DNA from: Mycobacterium paraterrae
Lineage (GTDB): Bacteria; Actinomycetota; Actinomycetes; Mycobacteriales; Mycobacteriaceae
Length of the DNA: 64,000 bases
Assembly (NCBI RefSeq): GCF_022430545.2
Contig: NZ_CP092488.2
Location: 868,001-932,000, forward strand
Direction: 5' to 3'
The notes under the pieces: model-generated
Databases searched by the model: none
Told to the model about the DNA's origin: nothing
What the model saw: only the letters and a program-made list of their open reading frames with translations
Position numbers and translations under genes: made by a program
Part shown: piece by piece, positions 23,158 through 31,704 of the stretch
Layout of the letters: each line of letters opens with the position of its first letter
How positions within the stretch are numbered: the stretch's first letter is position 1

Positions 23158-25407
23158 ATGACCGAACACACCCCGAGCATCCCGCTGGGGTCCTGGCTGG
23201 CCGAGTTGCCCGACGACCGATTGATCCGTCTGTTGGAGCTGCGGCCTGACCTCGCCCAGCCGCCGCCAGGCAGCATCGCCGCGCTGGCCGCACGCGCCCA
23301 GGCTCGCCAGTCGCTGAAGGCCGCCACCGACGAGCTGGATTTCCTGCGACTCGCGGTGATCGACGCGCTGCTGGTGCTGCAGGCGGACACCGAACCCGTT
23401 CCGGTCGCCAAACTGCTCACGCTGATCGGCGACCGGGCCCCCGAGGCCGACGTTCTGGATGCGCTCGCGGCTCTCAAGGAGCGCGCGCTGGTCTGGGGCG
23501 ACACCGACCTGCGGGTGACCGCCGACGCCGCCGGCGGGCTGCCCTGGTACGTCGGGCAGGTGACGCTGGAAGACCCCTCGCAGAGCGCGGACCAGATCGC
23601 CGAGCTGATCGACGGCCTCGACGACCCGCAGCGTGAACTGCTGGACCGGCTGCTGGAAGGTTCCCCGCTGGGACGCACCCGCGATGCGGCGCCCGGCGCC
23701 CCGGCGGATCGCCCTGTGCCGCAGTTGATCTCGATCGGGTTGCTGCGGCGGGTGGACGCCGACACGGTGATTCTGCCGCGCCATGTCGGCCAGGTGATGC
23801 GCGGCGAGCAACCCGGCCCGGTGCGTCTAGCCGCTCCCGACCCGGTGGTGTCGACCACGACGGCTGGCGATGCGGACGCCGTCGCTGCGGGTGCGATCAT
23901 CGACCTGCTGCGGGAACTCGACTTGCTCATCGAATCGTTGAGCGCCGCACCGATTTCGGAGCTTCGCACCGGCGGGCTCGGTGTGCGCGAAGTGCGCCGC
24001 CTGGCCAAGATCACCGGCGTCGAGGAGTCCCGGCTGGGGCTCGTACTCGAGTTGGCCGCCGCCGCGGGCCTGATCGCCAGTGGCCTCCCCGACCCGCCGC
24101 CGACTACCGGCGACCCGCCGTACTGGGCGCCGACGGTGGCAGCCGACCGTTTCGCCGAGGCCCCGATCGCTGAACGCTGGCACCTGCTGGCCACCACCTG
24201 GCTGGACTTGGCGGCCCGGCCGGCGCTGATTGGAACCCGCGGTCCGGACGCCAAACCGTATGCGGCACTGTCGGATTCGCTGTATTCGACCGCCGCGCCA
24301 CTGGACCGCCGGCTGCTGCTGAGCATGCTGGCCGAGCTTCCGCCAGGCGCCGGTGTCGACAAGGACACCGCGTCGGCGGCATTGATCTGGCGACGACCGC
24401 GATGGGCCAAGCGACTGCAGCCCGCGCCGGTGGCTGACCTCCTCGACGAGGCACAACTGCTCGGCCTGGTCGGCCGCGGAGCCCTCAGCACACCGGGCCG
24501 GGTCTTCATCAGCGGCGCCGAGGAGGCCGACGTCGTCGCGGCGATGGCTCGCGCGCTGCCCACCCCGATCGACCACTTCCTGGTGCAGGCCGACCTGACC
24601 GTCGTGGTGCCCGGGCCCCTGGAACGCCAACTGGCCGAAGAACTCTCAACGGTAGCCAACGTCGAATCCGCCGGCACCGCGATGGTGTACCGGGTCAGCG
24701 AAGCCTCGATCCGGCATGCTCTCGACATCGGTAAGACCGCCGACGAGTTGCACAGATTGTTCGACAAGCACTCGAAAACTCCTGTCCCGCAGGGCTTGAC
24801 CTATCTGATCGACGACGTCGCACGCCGGCACGGCCAATTGCGGATCGGCATGGCCACGTCGTTCGTGCGATGCGAGGACCCGTCACTGCTCGCCCAGGCG
24901 GCGGCCGCCGCCGAGCATCTCGGGCTGCGCGTGCTGGCGCCGACCGTGGCGATCTCGCAGGCTCCGATCAACGAGGTGCTGACGACGCTGCAAAACGCCG
25001 GCTTCGCCCCGGCCGCGGAAGATTCGACCGGCACCATCGTCGACATCCGCGCGCGCGGTGCCCGGGTTCCGGCCCCGCCGCGCTACCGCTCGCACCGGCC
25101 GACACAGCAGCCCAGCAGGGAAACGCTGAGCGCAGTGGTCGCGGTGCTGCGGAAGGTGACGACCGCTCCGTTCGACAGCGTCCGCATCGACCCGGCGGTT
25201 GCCATGTCGCTGCTCCAGAAGGCGGCGCGGGCGAAAGACACCGTGCTGATCAAGTACGTCGACGCCGCCGGGGTGGCCACCCAGCGGGTGGTGTCGCCGA
25301 TCACGGTGAGAGGTGGACAGCTGGTCGCGTTCGATTCCGCCTCGAGCAGCGCCCGTGACTTCGCAATCCACCGCATCACGTCGGTGATGACCGCCGACGA
25401 AGACTAG
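23158..25407 (+). CDS. Helicase-associated protein with Helicase_C_3-type domain (Rv0862c-like)
   Basis: 749 residues, close to the ~756 recalled for Rv0862c. It lacks Walker A and DEAD/DEAH motifs, so it is not an ATPase itself. The N-terminus ('LGSWLAELPDDRLIRLLELRPDLAQPPPGSI') resembles winged-helix modules of XPB-associated proteins. The C-terminal half contains the predicted XPB-partner domain ('HFLVQADLTVVVPGPLERQLAEELSTVANVES', 'IRHALDIGKTADELHRLFDKHSKTPVPQGLTYLIDDVARRHG'). A WYL-like stretch ('VLIKYVDAAGVATQRVVSPITVRGGQLVAFDSAS') ends the protein. It lies 30 bases before the XPB gene and is probably its partner or regulator. Confidence 0.85.
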   Translation: MTEHTPSIPLGSWLAELPDDRLIRLLELRPDLAQPPPGSIAALAARAQARQSLKAATDELDFLRLAVIDALLVLQADTEPVPVAKLLTLIGDRAPEADVLDALAALKERALVWGDTDLRVTADAAGGLPWYVGQVTLEDPSQSADQIAELIDGLDDPQRELLDRLLEGSPLGRTRDAAPGAPADRPVPQLISIGLLRRVDADTVILPRHVGQVMRGEQPGPVRLAAPDPVVSTTTAGDADAVAAGAIIDLLRELDLLIESLSAAPISELRTGGLGVREVRRLAKITGVEESRLGLVLELAAAAGLIASGLPDPPPTTGDPPYWAPTVAADRFAEAPIAERWHLLATTWLDLAARPALIGTRGPDAKPYAALSDSLYSTAAPLDRRLLLSMLAELPPGAGVDKDTASAALIWRRPRWAKRLQPAPVADLLDEAQLLGLVGRGALSTPGRVFISGAEEADVVAAMARALPTPIDHFLVQADLTVVVPGPLERQLAEELSTVANVESAGTAMVYRVSEASIRHALDIGKTADELHRLFDKHSKTPVPQGLTYLIDDVARRHGQLRIGMATSFVRCEDPSLLAQAAAAAEHLGLRVLAPTVAISQAPINEVLTTLQNAGFAPAAEDSTGTIVDIRARGARVPAPPRYRSHRPTQQPSRETLSAVVAVLRKVTTAPFDSVRIDPAVAMSLLQKAARAKDTVLIKYVDAAGVATQRVVSPITVRGGQLVAFDSASSSARDFAIHRITSVMTADED

Positions 25408-25437
25408 TTGTCACCGGCTTCGGGATAATGGTTAGTT

Positions 25438-27087
25438 ATGACTGACGGACCCCTGATCGTGCAGTCCGACAAGACAGTGCTGCTGGAAGTCGACCACGAA
25501 CTCGCCGGTGCGGCGCGCGCGGCCATCGCGCCGTTCGCCGAACTGGAGCGAGCACCCGAACACGTACACACCTATCGGATCACCCCGCTGGCGCTGTGGA
25601 ACGCCCGCGCGGCCGGCCACGACGCCGAGCAGGTCGTCGACGCGCTGGTGAGCTTCTCGCGGTATGCGGTGCCACAACCGCTGCTGGTCGACATCGTCGA
25701 CACCATGGCCCGCTACGGCCGGCTGCAGTTGGTCAAGAGCCCAGTGCACGGGTTGACGTTGGTCAGCCTCGACCGCGCCGTGCTCGAAGAAGTGTTGCGG
25801 CATAAGAAGATCGCGCCAATGCTGGGTGCGCGCATCGACGACGACACCGTCGTCGTGCATCCCAGCGAGCGGGGCCGGGTCAAGCAGATGCTGCTGAAAA
25901 TCGGCTGGCCCGCCGAGGACCTCGCCGGCTACGTCGACGGTGAGGCGCACCCGATCGCGCTGCAGCAAGACGGCTGGCAACTGCGCGACTACCAGGAGAT
26001 GGCGGCCGACTCGTTCTGGGCCGGTGGCTCCGGGGTCGTCGTGTTGCCGTGCGGCGCAGGCAAGACGCTGGTCGGTGCGGCGGCGATGGCCAAGGCCAGC
26101 GCTACGACGCTGATTTTGGTCACCAACACCGTCGCCGGCCGGCAATGGAAGCGTGAGCTGATCGCGCGGACGTCGCTAACCGAGGAGGAGATCGGCGAGT
26201 ACTCCGGCGAACGCAAGGAGATTCGTCCGGTCACCATCGCGACCTACCAGGTGATCACCCGCCGCACCAAAGGCGAATACCGCCACCTCGAACTGTTCGA
26301 CAGCCGCGACTGGGGACTGATCGTCTACGACGAGGTACACCTGCTTCCCGCGCCGGTGTTCCGGATGACCGCCGACCTGCAATCGCGGCGTCGGCTCGGC
26401 CTCACCGCGACGCTGATCCGCGAGGACGGCCGCGAAGGTGACGTGTTTTCGCTGATCGGCCCGAAGCGCTACGACGCGCCGTGGAAGGACATCGAGGCCC
26501 AGGGCTGGATCGCCCCGGCGGAGTGCATCGAGGTCCGCGTCACGATGACCGACAACGAGCGGATGATCTATGCCACCGCCGAGCCCGAGGAGCGTTACAA
26601 GCTCTGCTCGACCGCCCACTCGAAAATCGCGGTGGTCAAATCGATTCTGAACAAGCATCCCGGTGAGCCGACCTTGGTGATCGGCGCGTATCTCGATCAG
26701 CTCGAAGAGCTCGGAGAGGTGCTGGGCGCGCCAGTGATCCAAGGCTCGACCAAGAATGCCGAGCGCGAAGAGTTGTTCGATGCCTTCCGTCGCGGTGAGG
26801 TGACCACGCTGGTGGTGTCGAAGGTGGCCAACTTCTCCATCGACTTGCCCGAAGCGTCTGTCGCGGTGCAGGTTTCCGGCACGTTCGGTTCGCGGCAGGA
26901 AGAGGCGCAGCGGCTGGGCCGGCTACTGCGACCGAAAGCCGACGGCGGCGGCGCGGTGTTCTACAGCGTGGTCGCCCGCGACAGCCTGGACGCGGAGTAC
27001 GCCGCGCACCGGCAACGCTTCCTGGCCGAGCAGGGCTACGGCTACGTGATCCGCGACGCCGACGACCTGCTCGGGCCCGCGATCTGA
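25438..27087 (+). CDS. ercc3: XPB/ERCC3-type DNA helicase
   Basis: 549 residues, about the 542 of Rv0861c. Superfamily 2 motifs: Walker A 'PCGAGKT' near residue 205, DEVH box 'IVYDEVHLLP' near 300, motif III 'LGLTATLIREDG', and motif VI 'QRLGRLLRPKADG'. The N-terminal ~170 residues are the XPB damage-recognition-like domain. It unwinds DNA 3'-5', and a repair role is likely. It follows its probable partner (23158-25407) in one transcript. Confidence 0.95.
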   Translation: MTDGPLIVQSDKTVLLEVDHELAGAARAAIAPFAELERAPEHVHTYRITPLALWNARAAGHDAEQVVDALVSFSRYAVPQPLLVDIVDTMARYGRLQLVKSPVHGLTLVSLDRAVLEEVLRHKKIAPMLGARIDDDTVVVHPSERGRVKQMLLKIGWPAEDLAGYVDGEAHPIALQQDGWQLRDYQEMAADSFWAGGSGVVVLPCGAGKTLVGAAAMAKASATTLILVTNTVAGRQWKRELIARTSLTEEEIGEYSGERKEIRPVTIATYQVITRRTKGEYRHLELFDSRDWGLIVYDEVHLLPAPVFRMTADLQSRRRLGLTATLIREDGREGDVFSLIGPKRYDAPWKDIEAQGWIAPAECIEVRVTMTDNERMIYATAEPEERYKLCSTAHSKIAVVKSILNKHPGEPTLVIGAYLDQLEELGEVLGAPVIQGSTKNAEREELFDAFRRGEVTTLVVSKVANFSIDLPEASVAVQVSGTFGSRQEEAQRLGRLLRPKADGGGAVFYSVVARDSLDAEYAAHRQRFLAEQGYGYVIRDADDLLGPAI

Positions 27088-27120
27088 GGCGATCGCAAGC
27101 GGGTCGCCGGCAGAACATGA

Positions 27121-28266
27121 CTACAGCGACAAGATGGTGGCCGACGCGGTGCCGGGGGCGCCGTACACCTGCGCCAACCCCACGCGCGGGTTGCCCGGCA
27201 CTTGGCGTTCGCCCGCTTCGCCGCGCAGCTGTCGTACCAACTCGTGCACCTGACGCAGGCCGGACGCGCCGATCGGCTCCCCGTTGGCGATCAGGCCACC
27301 GTCGGTGTTCACCGGGATCGACCCGTGGATCTCGGTGGCGCCGTCGGCCAGCAGCTTCTCCTGTTCACCGTCGGCGCACAGTCCCGTCTCGGCCATGTGA
27401 ATGACCTCGGCGCCGGCGTCAGTGTCCTGCAGCTGCGCCACGTCGACGTCCTCGGGCCCGATGCCCGCGGCTTCGTAGGCGGCCCTGGCCGCGTAGACCG
27501 TCGGTGAGACGTCTTCGTCCAGCGGGGCGAACGTCGCATGCACCTCGTAAGCGCCGAACGTTCGCGTGCGAATCTCGCTGGCGCGCACGTACACCGGCTT
27601 GTCGGTGAACGTGTGCGCGATGTCGGCCCGGCACATGATCACCGCGGCGGCTCCCTCGTCGGGCGCGCAGAACATGTACTGCGTCAGCGGGTAGTTGAGC
27701 ACGGTCGAGTTGAGGATCTGTTCCTCGGACATCGGCTTGCGGCGGAACGCGTTCGGGTTGATCGCGCCGTTGCGGAAGTTCTTCGCGGCGACCTTGGCCA
27801 GGGTCGCCTGGGAGATGTTGTGGTCGTGGAGGTACTTGTTGGCCTTCATCCCGAAAAACTTGGTGGTGACGAACTGGCCGTTGTTGGCATACCACTGTGG
27901 CAACGCGAGCTTGGCCGGGTCGTCGGTGAAGGCGCCCCGCGGGTGTTTGTCGAGGCCGATCGCGATGCCGATGTCGTATTTGCCCAACCGGATGGTGTCG
28001 GCGGTCTGCTGAATCGCGCTGGCCGCGGTCGCGCACGCGTTGAAGACGTTGGTGAAGGTGATGCCGGTCAATCCGACCAGCCGCGTCACGGCGTCCGGGT
28101 TGGACACTTCGTGGCTGCCGCCGAAACCGAATTGGATGTCCTTCCACTCCACTCCGGCGTCGGCCAGCGCCGCTTGGATGGCTTCGGCGCCCATCTGCAT
28201 CGCGGTCTTGTCGAACCTGCCGAATGGATGCAGGCCCACACCGATGATGGCGACGTCACTGGACAT
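27121..28266 (-). CDS. Thiolase-like (SCP2/lipid-transfer type) protein, probable retro-aldolase
   Basis: 381 residues with a thiolase fold: 'VAIIGVGLHPFGRF' at the N-terminus and the nucleophile-type Cys in 'NVFNACATAASAIQ'. The other catalytic residues are missing: the usual 'GHPIGATG' reads 'GEPIGASG' (His to Glu), and the C-terminal Cys-x-Gly is 'GAPGTAS'. Mycobacterial thiolase-like proteins with such losses, paired with a DUF35 protein, act as aldolases in steroid side-chain breakdown (Ltp2 type). The gene lies 1 base after a DUF35 gene, supporting that reading. The substrate is unknown. ATG at 28266. Confidence 0.85.
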   Translation of the reverse strand: MSSDVAIIGVGLHPFGRFDKTAMQMGAEAIQAALADAGVEWKDIQFGFGGSHEVSNPDAVTRLVGLTGITFTNVFNACATAASAIQQTADTIRLGKYDIGIAIGLDKHPRGAFTDDPAKLALPQWYANNGQFVTTKFFGMKANKYLHDHNISQATLAKVAAKNFRNGAINPNAFRRKPMSEEQILNSTVLNYPLTQYMFCAPDEGAAAVIMCRADIAHTFTDKPVYVRASEIRTRTFGAYEVHATFAPLDEDVSPTVYAARAAYEAAGIGPEDVDVAQLQDTDAGAEVIHMAETGLCADGEQEKLLADGATEIHGSIPVNTDGGLIANGEPIGASGLRQVHELVRQLRGEAGERQVPGNPRVGLAQVYGAPGTASATILSL

Positions 28267-28267
28267 C

Positions 28268-28687
28268 TCAAGCTCCTACCGGCTGGAAGGCGAACGTGAC
28301 GATCTCGTTGCCGTCAGCGTCGGTGGTGAACGGAATCATGGTGAGCTCGACCTCTTGGCCGAACCGCAGCTTGGCCGGGTCGCTCTCGGTCAGCCTGCCC
28401 TCGACCCGGATGACGTCCCCGAGCTGGACCAGGCCCACCCCGAACGGCACGAAGTCGTCTCCGGTCGGACCGGCATAGGGAGCACCCGGCGGAAAGCCCT
28501 GCGTCGTCCAGGCGATCAAGGTTCCGGTGCGCGGCAGCTTGACCTCGGTCATCGACGGATGGCTGCATCGCGGGCAGAGATCCTGCATCGGAAAGGTTGT
28601 CGCGCCGCAGTCGCCGCATTGGCTGCCGATCAGCTCAGGACTCTCATCAGGCCAGGTCGAGATGCCGGGATCGATTGCCTTCTGCAT
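28268..28687 (-). CDS. DUF35 Zn-ribbon/OB-fold partner protein
   Basis: 139 residues. A rubredoxin-like zinc ribbon ('SQCGDCGATTFPMQDLCPRCSH') is followed by an OB fold ('GTLIAWTTQGFPPGAPY', 'VPFGVGLVQLGDVIRVEGRL'). DUF35 proteins bind thiolase-like partners and, in steroid catabolism, acyl-CoA substrates. Start at the ATG at 28687, preceded by GGAGGA. First gene of a two-gene operon with the thiolase-like gene. Two conserved CxxC pairs are intact. Confidence 0.9.
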   Translation of the reverse strand: MQKAIDPGISTWPDESPELIGSQCGDCGATTFPMQDLCPRCSHPSMTEVKLPRTGTLIAWTTQGFPPGAPYAGPTGDDFVPFGVGLVQLGDVIRVEGRLTESDPAKLRFGQEVELTMIPFTTDADGNEIVTFAFQPVGA

Positions 28688-28854
28688 CGCGGGGTCCTCC
28701 CTCAGCCGCCCATCCGATAATGCGCTCACAGAACCGTACAACAGCATTCCGCAAATACGGAAACCCCATTCTCATTTGTGCTTGTGGCAGGGCTTTCCCA
28801 TCACCCGGAGCCAAACCCTTCAATGCGGCGACCAGCTCTGCCAGCCTCGGCGCA

Positions 28855-29649
28855 ATGACCGTCACCGACGCGGCGGCGCCGACAGTCAACCGTGTCTGGG
28901 ACACCCATCGCTGGAGCATCCTGCGGTGGGTCTCGCCAGTTGTGCTGCTCGTGCTGTGGCAAGTACTGAGTGCCGTCGGGTTCATCCCTGCCGACGTGCT
29001 GCCGGCGCCCCAGCTGATCTTCGACGCCGGGTGGCAGCTGGTCCAGAACGGCAAACTCTTCGACGCCTTGGAGGTGTCCGGCGTCCGGGTGATCGAGGGC
29101 CTGCTGCTGGGCGGGTTCGCCGGCGTAGCTCTCGGAGTGGCCGTCGGGCTGTCACCGTGGGTCGAGGCCACCGTGGATCCGCCGTTGCAGATGTTGCGCG
29201 CCCTGCCCCACCTCGGCCTGATTCCGCTGTTCATCCTGTGGTTCGGCATCGGCGAGGTCGCCAAGGTCAACCTCGTCGCCCTGGGTGTCGCCTTCCCGCT
29301 GTACCTCAACACCTTCTCGGCGATCCGGCAGGTCGACCCCAAACTGCTGGAAACCGCTGACATCCTTGGCTTTTCGCTGTGGCAGCGGCTACGCATCATC
29401 CTGTTGCCGAGCGCGGCACCCCAGGTGCTGGTTGGTTTGCGGCAGTCGCTGGCGATCGCCTGGCTGACGCTGATCGTGGCCGAGCAGATCAACGCGGACA
29501 AAGGCATCGGCTACCTGATCAACAACGCGCGCGACTTCCTGCGCATCGACATCATCATCTTCTGCCTGGCCGTCTACGCACTGCTGGGCATCATCACCGA
29601 CGCCGGAGTCCGGGCGTTAGAGCATCGAGCCCTGAGGTATCGCACATGA
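28855..29649 (+). CDS. ABC transporter permease, SsuC/TauC type
   Basis: 264 residues with about six transmembrane segments and the permease loop 'EVAKVNLVALGVAFPLYLNTFSAIRQVDPKLLETADILGFSLWQRLRIILLPSAAPQVLVGLR' (EAA-like motif). It resembles permeases for nitrate, sulfonate or taurine. The stop overlaps the ATPase start (ATGA), and the lipoprotein and monooxygenase genes follow in the same coupled operon. ATG at 28855; the 167 bases upstream separate it from the divergent DUF35 gene and must hold both promoters. Confidence 0.9.
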   Translation: MTVTDAAAPTVNRVWDTHRWSILRWVSPVVLLVLWQVLSAVGFIPADVLPAPQLIFDAGWQLVQNGKLFDALEVSGVRVIEGLLLGGFAGVALGVAVGLSPWVEATVDPPLQMLRALPHLGLIPLFILWFGIGEVAKVNLVALGVAFPLYLNTFSAIRQVDPKLLETADILGFSLWQRLRIILLPSAAPQVLVGLRQSLAIAWLTLIVAEQINADKGIGYLINNARDFLRIDIIIFCLAVYALLGIITDAGVRALEHRALRYRT

Positions 29650-30377
29650 CCGTCACCTCCGAGCGACGAACGACCGTCGTCGGAAAACTCAGCAACGTCG
29701 AGAAGTTCTACGGCGGCCGGCGAATCCTGGACGGCATCTCCCTGGAGGTCCGGGGCGGTGAGATCGTCGCGCTCGTCGGTCGTAGCGGATGCGGCAAGTC
29801 GACGGTACTGCGGGTGCTCGCAGGGCTTTCCGACGACCACACCGGCGCCCGCGAGGTGAGCGGCGCGCCCGCGGTCGCGTTCCAGGAGCCGCGGCTGTTT
29901 CCCTGGCGCGACGTGCTGACCAACGTGCGGTACGGGCTCAACCGCACTGCGCTGTCGCGCGACGCAGCGCTGGCACGCTGCGAGCGGGCTCTCGACGAGA
30001 TCGGACTCAGCGACCACGCCCAGGCGTGGCCCTTGACACTGTCCGGCGGTCAGGCGCAACGGGTTTCGCTGGCTCGCGCACTGGTTGCCGAGCCGCAACT
30101 GCTGGTGCTGGACGAACCTTTCGGAGCACTGGACGCGCTGACCCGGCTGTCCATGCGGGCTCTGCTGCTCGACCTGTGGCGTACCCACGGTTTCGGCGTC
30201 CTGCTTGTGACGCACGACGTGGACGAGGCGATTGAATTGGCCGACCGGGTGCTGGTTCTCGAGGAGGGGCGGGTGGCCCACTCGATCACGATCGAGTTGC
30301 CGCGGCCTGCTGAGCGCACCGCCCGCCACGACGACTACCGGGCCGAGCTGCTGAACAAGCTCGGCGTTCGACATTGA
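29646..30377 (+). CDS. ABC transporter ATP-binding protein, SsuB/TauB type
   Basis: 243 residues. Complete nucleotide-binding domain: Walker A 'GRSGCGKST', Q-loop 'VAFQEPRLFPW', signature 'LSGGQAQRVSLARAL', Walker B 'LLVLDEPFGALD' and switch His 'LLVTHDVDEA'. Energises import with the permease (upstream) and the lipoprotein (downstream). Overlaps both neighbours by 4 bases. Confidence 0.93.
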   Translation: MTVTSERRTTVVGKLSNVEKFYGGRRILDGISLEVRGGEIVALVGRSGCGKSTVLRVLAGLSDDHTGAREVSGAPAVAFQEPRLFPWRDVLTNVRYGLNRTALSRDAALARCERALDEIGLSDHAQAWPLTLSGGQAQRVSLARALVAEPQLLVLDEPFGALDALTRLSMRALLLDLWRTHGFGVLLVTHDVDEAIELADRVLVLEEGRVAHSITIELPRPAERTARHDDYRAELLNKLGVRH

Positions 30378-31408
30378 ACGCCAAGCGGCGCTTAGTATTT
30401 CATGTCGGCGCCATCTTGGCCTTGATTGTCGCGCTGACTGGCTGCGTGTCGCGGGAGCTCGGGCCGCGGCCGATCGCGGTGCCGGCGGCGGTGCCGGCCG
30501 CTGAGCTGTCCGGACTGACCCTGCGGGTAGGCGACCAGAAGGGCGGCACCGAGGCGCTGCTGCGCGCCGCCGATGCACTGCAGGGCCTGCCGTATCGCAT
30601 CGCCTTCTCGACGTTCACGTTCGGGCCGCCGCAGATCGAGGCGCTGAATGCCGGTCGAATCGACGTCGCGATCACCGGGAATACGCCGCCGATCTTTGGC
30701 GCGGCCGCCAATTCCAAGACCAGGGTGGTTGCGGTGTGGGACGGCGCGGCAGCCGGCGAGCAGATTCTGGTACGCACGCCTTCGACGATCAACACCGTCA
30801 ACGATCTACGCGGCAAGACGATCTTGGTGGGCAAGGGCAGCGCCGCGCACGGCGATCTGCTCGAGCATCTTTCCGATGCGGGCCTCAAGCCCAAGGACGT
30901 CAAACTGGTGTTCCTCCAGCCCGCGGATGCGTTGTCGGCGTTCGCCAACGGACAGGGCGACGCTTGGGCGATCTGGGATCCCTATACGGCGCAGGCGAAT
31001 CTGACGCTGAAGGTGCGCAGTCTTGGGTCGGCCCTCAACGGCTACCAGTTCGCCAGCGCGTCGGCCAAGGCGCTCAACGATCCGCAGCGCAACGCCGCGT
31101 TGGCCGACCTGTTGGTGCGATATGACCGGGCGGCGCAGTGGGCGCGCGACCATCCCGACGAATGGGCGCGGAAGTACTCCGCCGCGGTGGGCATGAGCCT
31201 GCCGATCTCTGCTCTCGCCCAGAGCAGATTGCGACGGCTGCCGGTTCCGCTCGACGACAAGGTGGTGGCGGCCGAGCAACGGCTGGCCGACCTATTCGCA
31301 TCTGCCGACCAAATCCCGGAGGCGCCCGACTTCGTCAAATGGGTCGACCGTAGGTTCAACGGTGTGCTGGCGGACCGGCCGCACGACGTGACGACCACGA
31401 GGAGATGA
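30374..31408 (+). CDS. Substrate-binding lipoprotein, SsuA/nitrate-taurine type
   Basis: 344 residues. The lipobox 'ALTGC' near residue 22 marks lipidation and anchoring. The mature part is a type 2 periplasmic-binding fold: 'LRVGDQKGGTEALLRAADAL', 'IDVAITGNTPPIFGAAA', 'LRGKTILVGKGSAAHGDLLEHL', 'DAWAIWDPYTAQANL'. The ligand is probably an organosulfur or similar small anion, judged from the family and neighbours. The start is a TTG at 30374 within TTGA, coupled to the ATPase stop. Confidence 0.88.
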   Translation: MNAKRRLVFHVGAILALIVALTGCVSRELGPRPIAVPAAVPAAELSGLTLRVGDQKGGTEALLRAADALQGLPYRIAFSTFTFGPPQIEALNAGRIDVAITGNTPPIFGAAANSKTRVVAVWDGAAAGEQILVRTPSTINTVNDLRGKTILVGKGSAAHGDLLEHLSDAGLKPKDVKLVFLQPADALSAFANGQGDAWAIWDPYTAQANLTLKVRSLGSALNGYQFASASAKALNDPQRNAALADLLVRYDRAAQWARDHPDEWARKYSAAVGMSLPISALAQSRLRRLPVPLDDKVVAAEQRLADLFASADQIPEAPDFVKWVDRRFNGVLADRPHDVTTTRR

Positions 31409-31704
31409 CGATGACGGTCATAGTGACGCTGGAGCTTCGATTCAAGCCCGACCAGGTCGCCGCGGGCCGCGAACTGATGGGTCGCGCGCTTCAGGACACG
31501 CGGGCGTTCGAGGGAAACCTACGGACCGACGTACTCTTCGACGCCGACGACGAAGCGCACTGGCTGCTCTACGAGGTATGGGAATCGGTGGAAGCCGACG
31601 ATGCCTATCGTGCGTTCCGGGCCGGCGAAGGCAAGATCACCCAACTTCCGCCGCTGTTGGCCGCTCCGCCGGTGAAGATCCGGTACAACCCCAGCGACGT
31701 CTAA
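31405..31704 (+). CDS. Antibiotic biosynthesis monooxygenase (ABM) domain protein
   Basis: 99 residues, a dimeric alpha/beta-barrel of the ABM/quinol monooxygenase type: 'VIVTLELRFKPDQVAAGRELMGRALQDTRAFEGNLRTDV', then 'WLLYEVWESVEADDAYRAFRAGEG'. It could oxidise or detoxify a product of the imported compound; no cofactor is needed in many members. ATGA overlap with the lipoprotein gene makes it the last gene of the ABC operon. Its stop overlaps that of the convergent LLM gene by 4 bases. Confidence 0.85.
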   Translation: MTMTVIVTLELRFKPDQVAAGRELMGRALQDTRAFEGNLRTDVLFDADDEAHWLLYEVWESVEADDAYRAFRAGEGKITQLPPLLAAPPVKIRYNPSDV

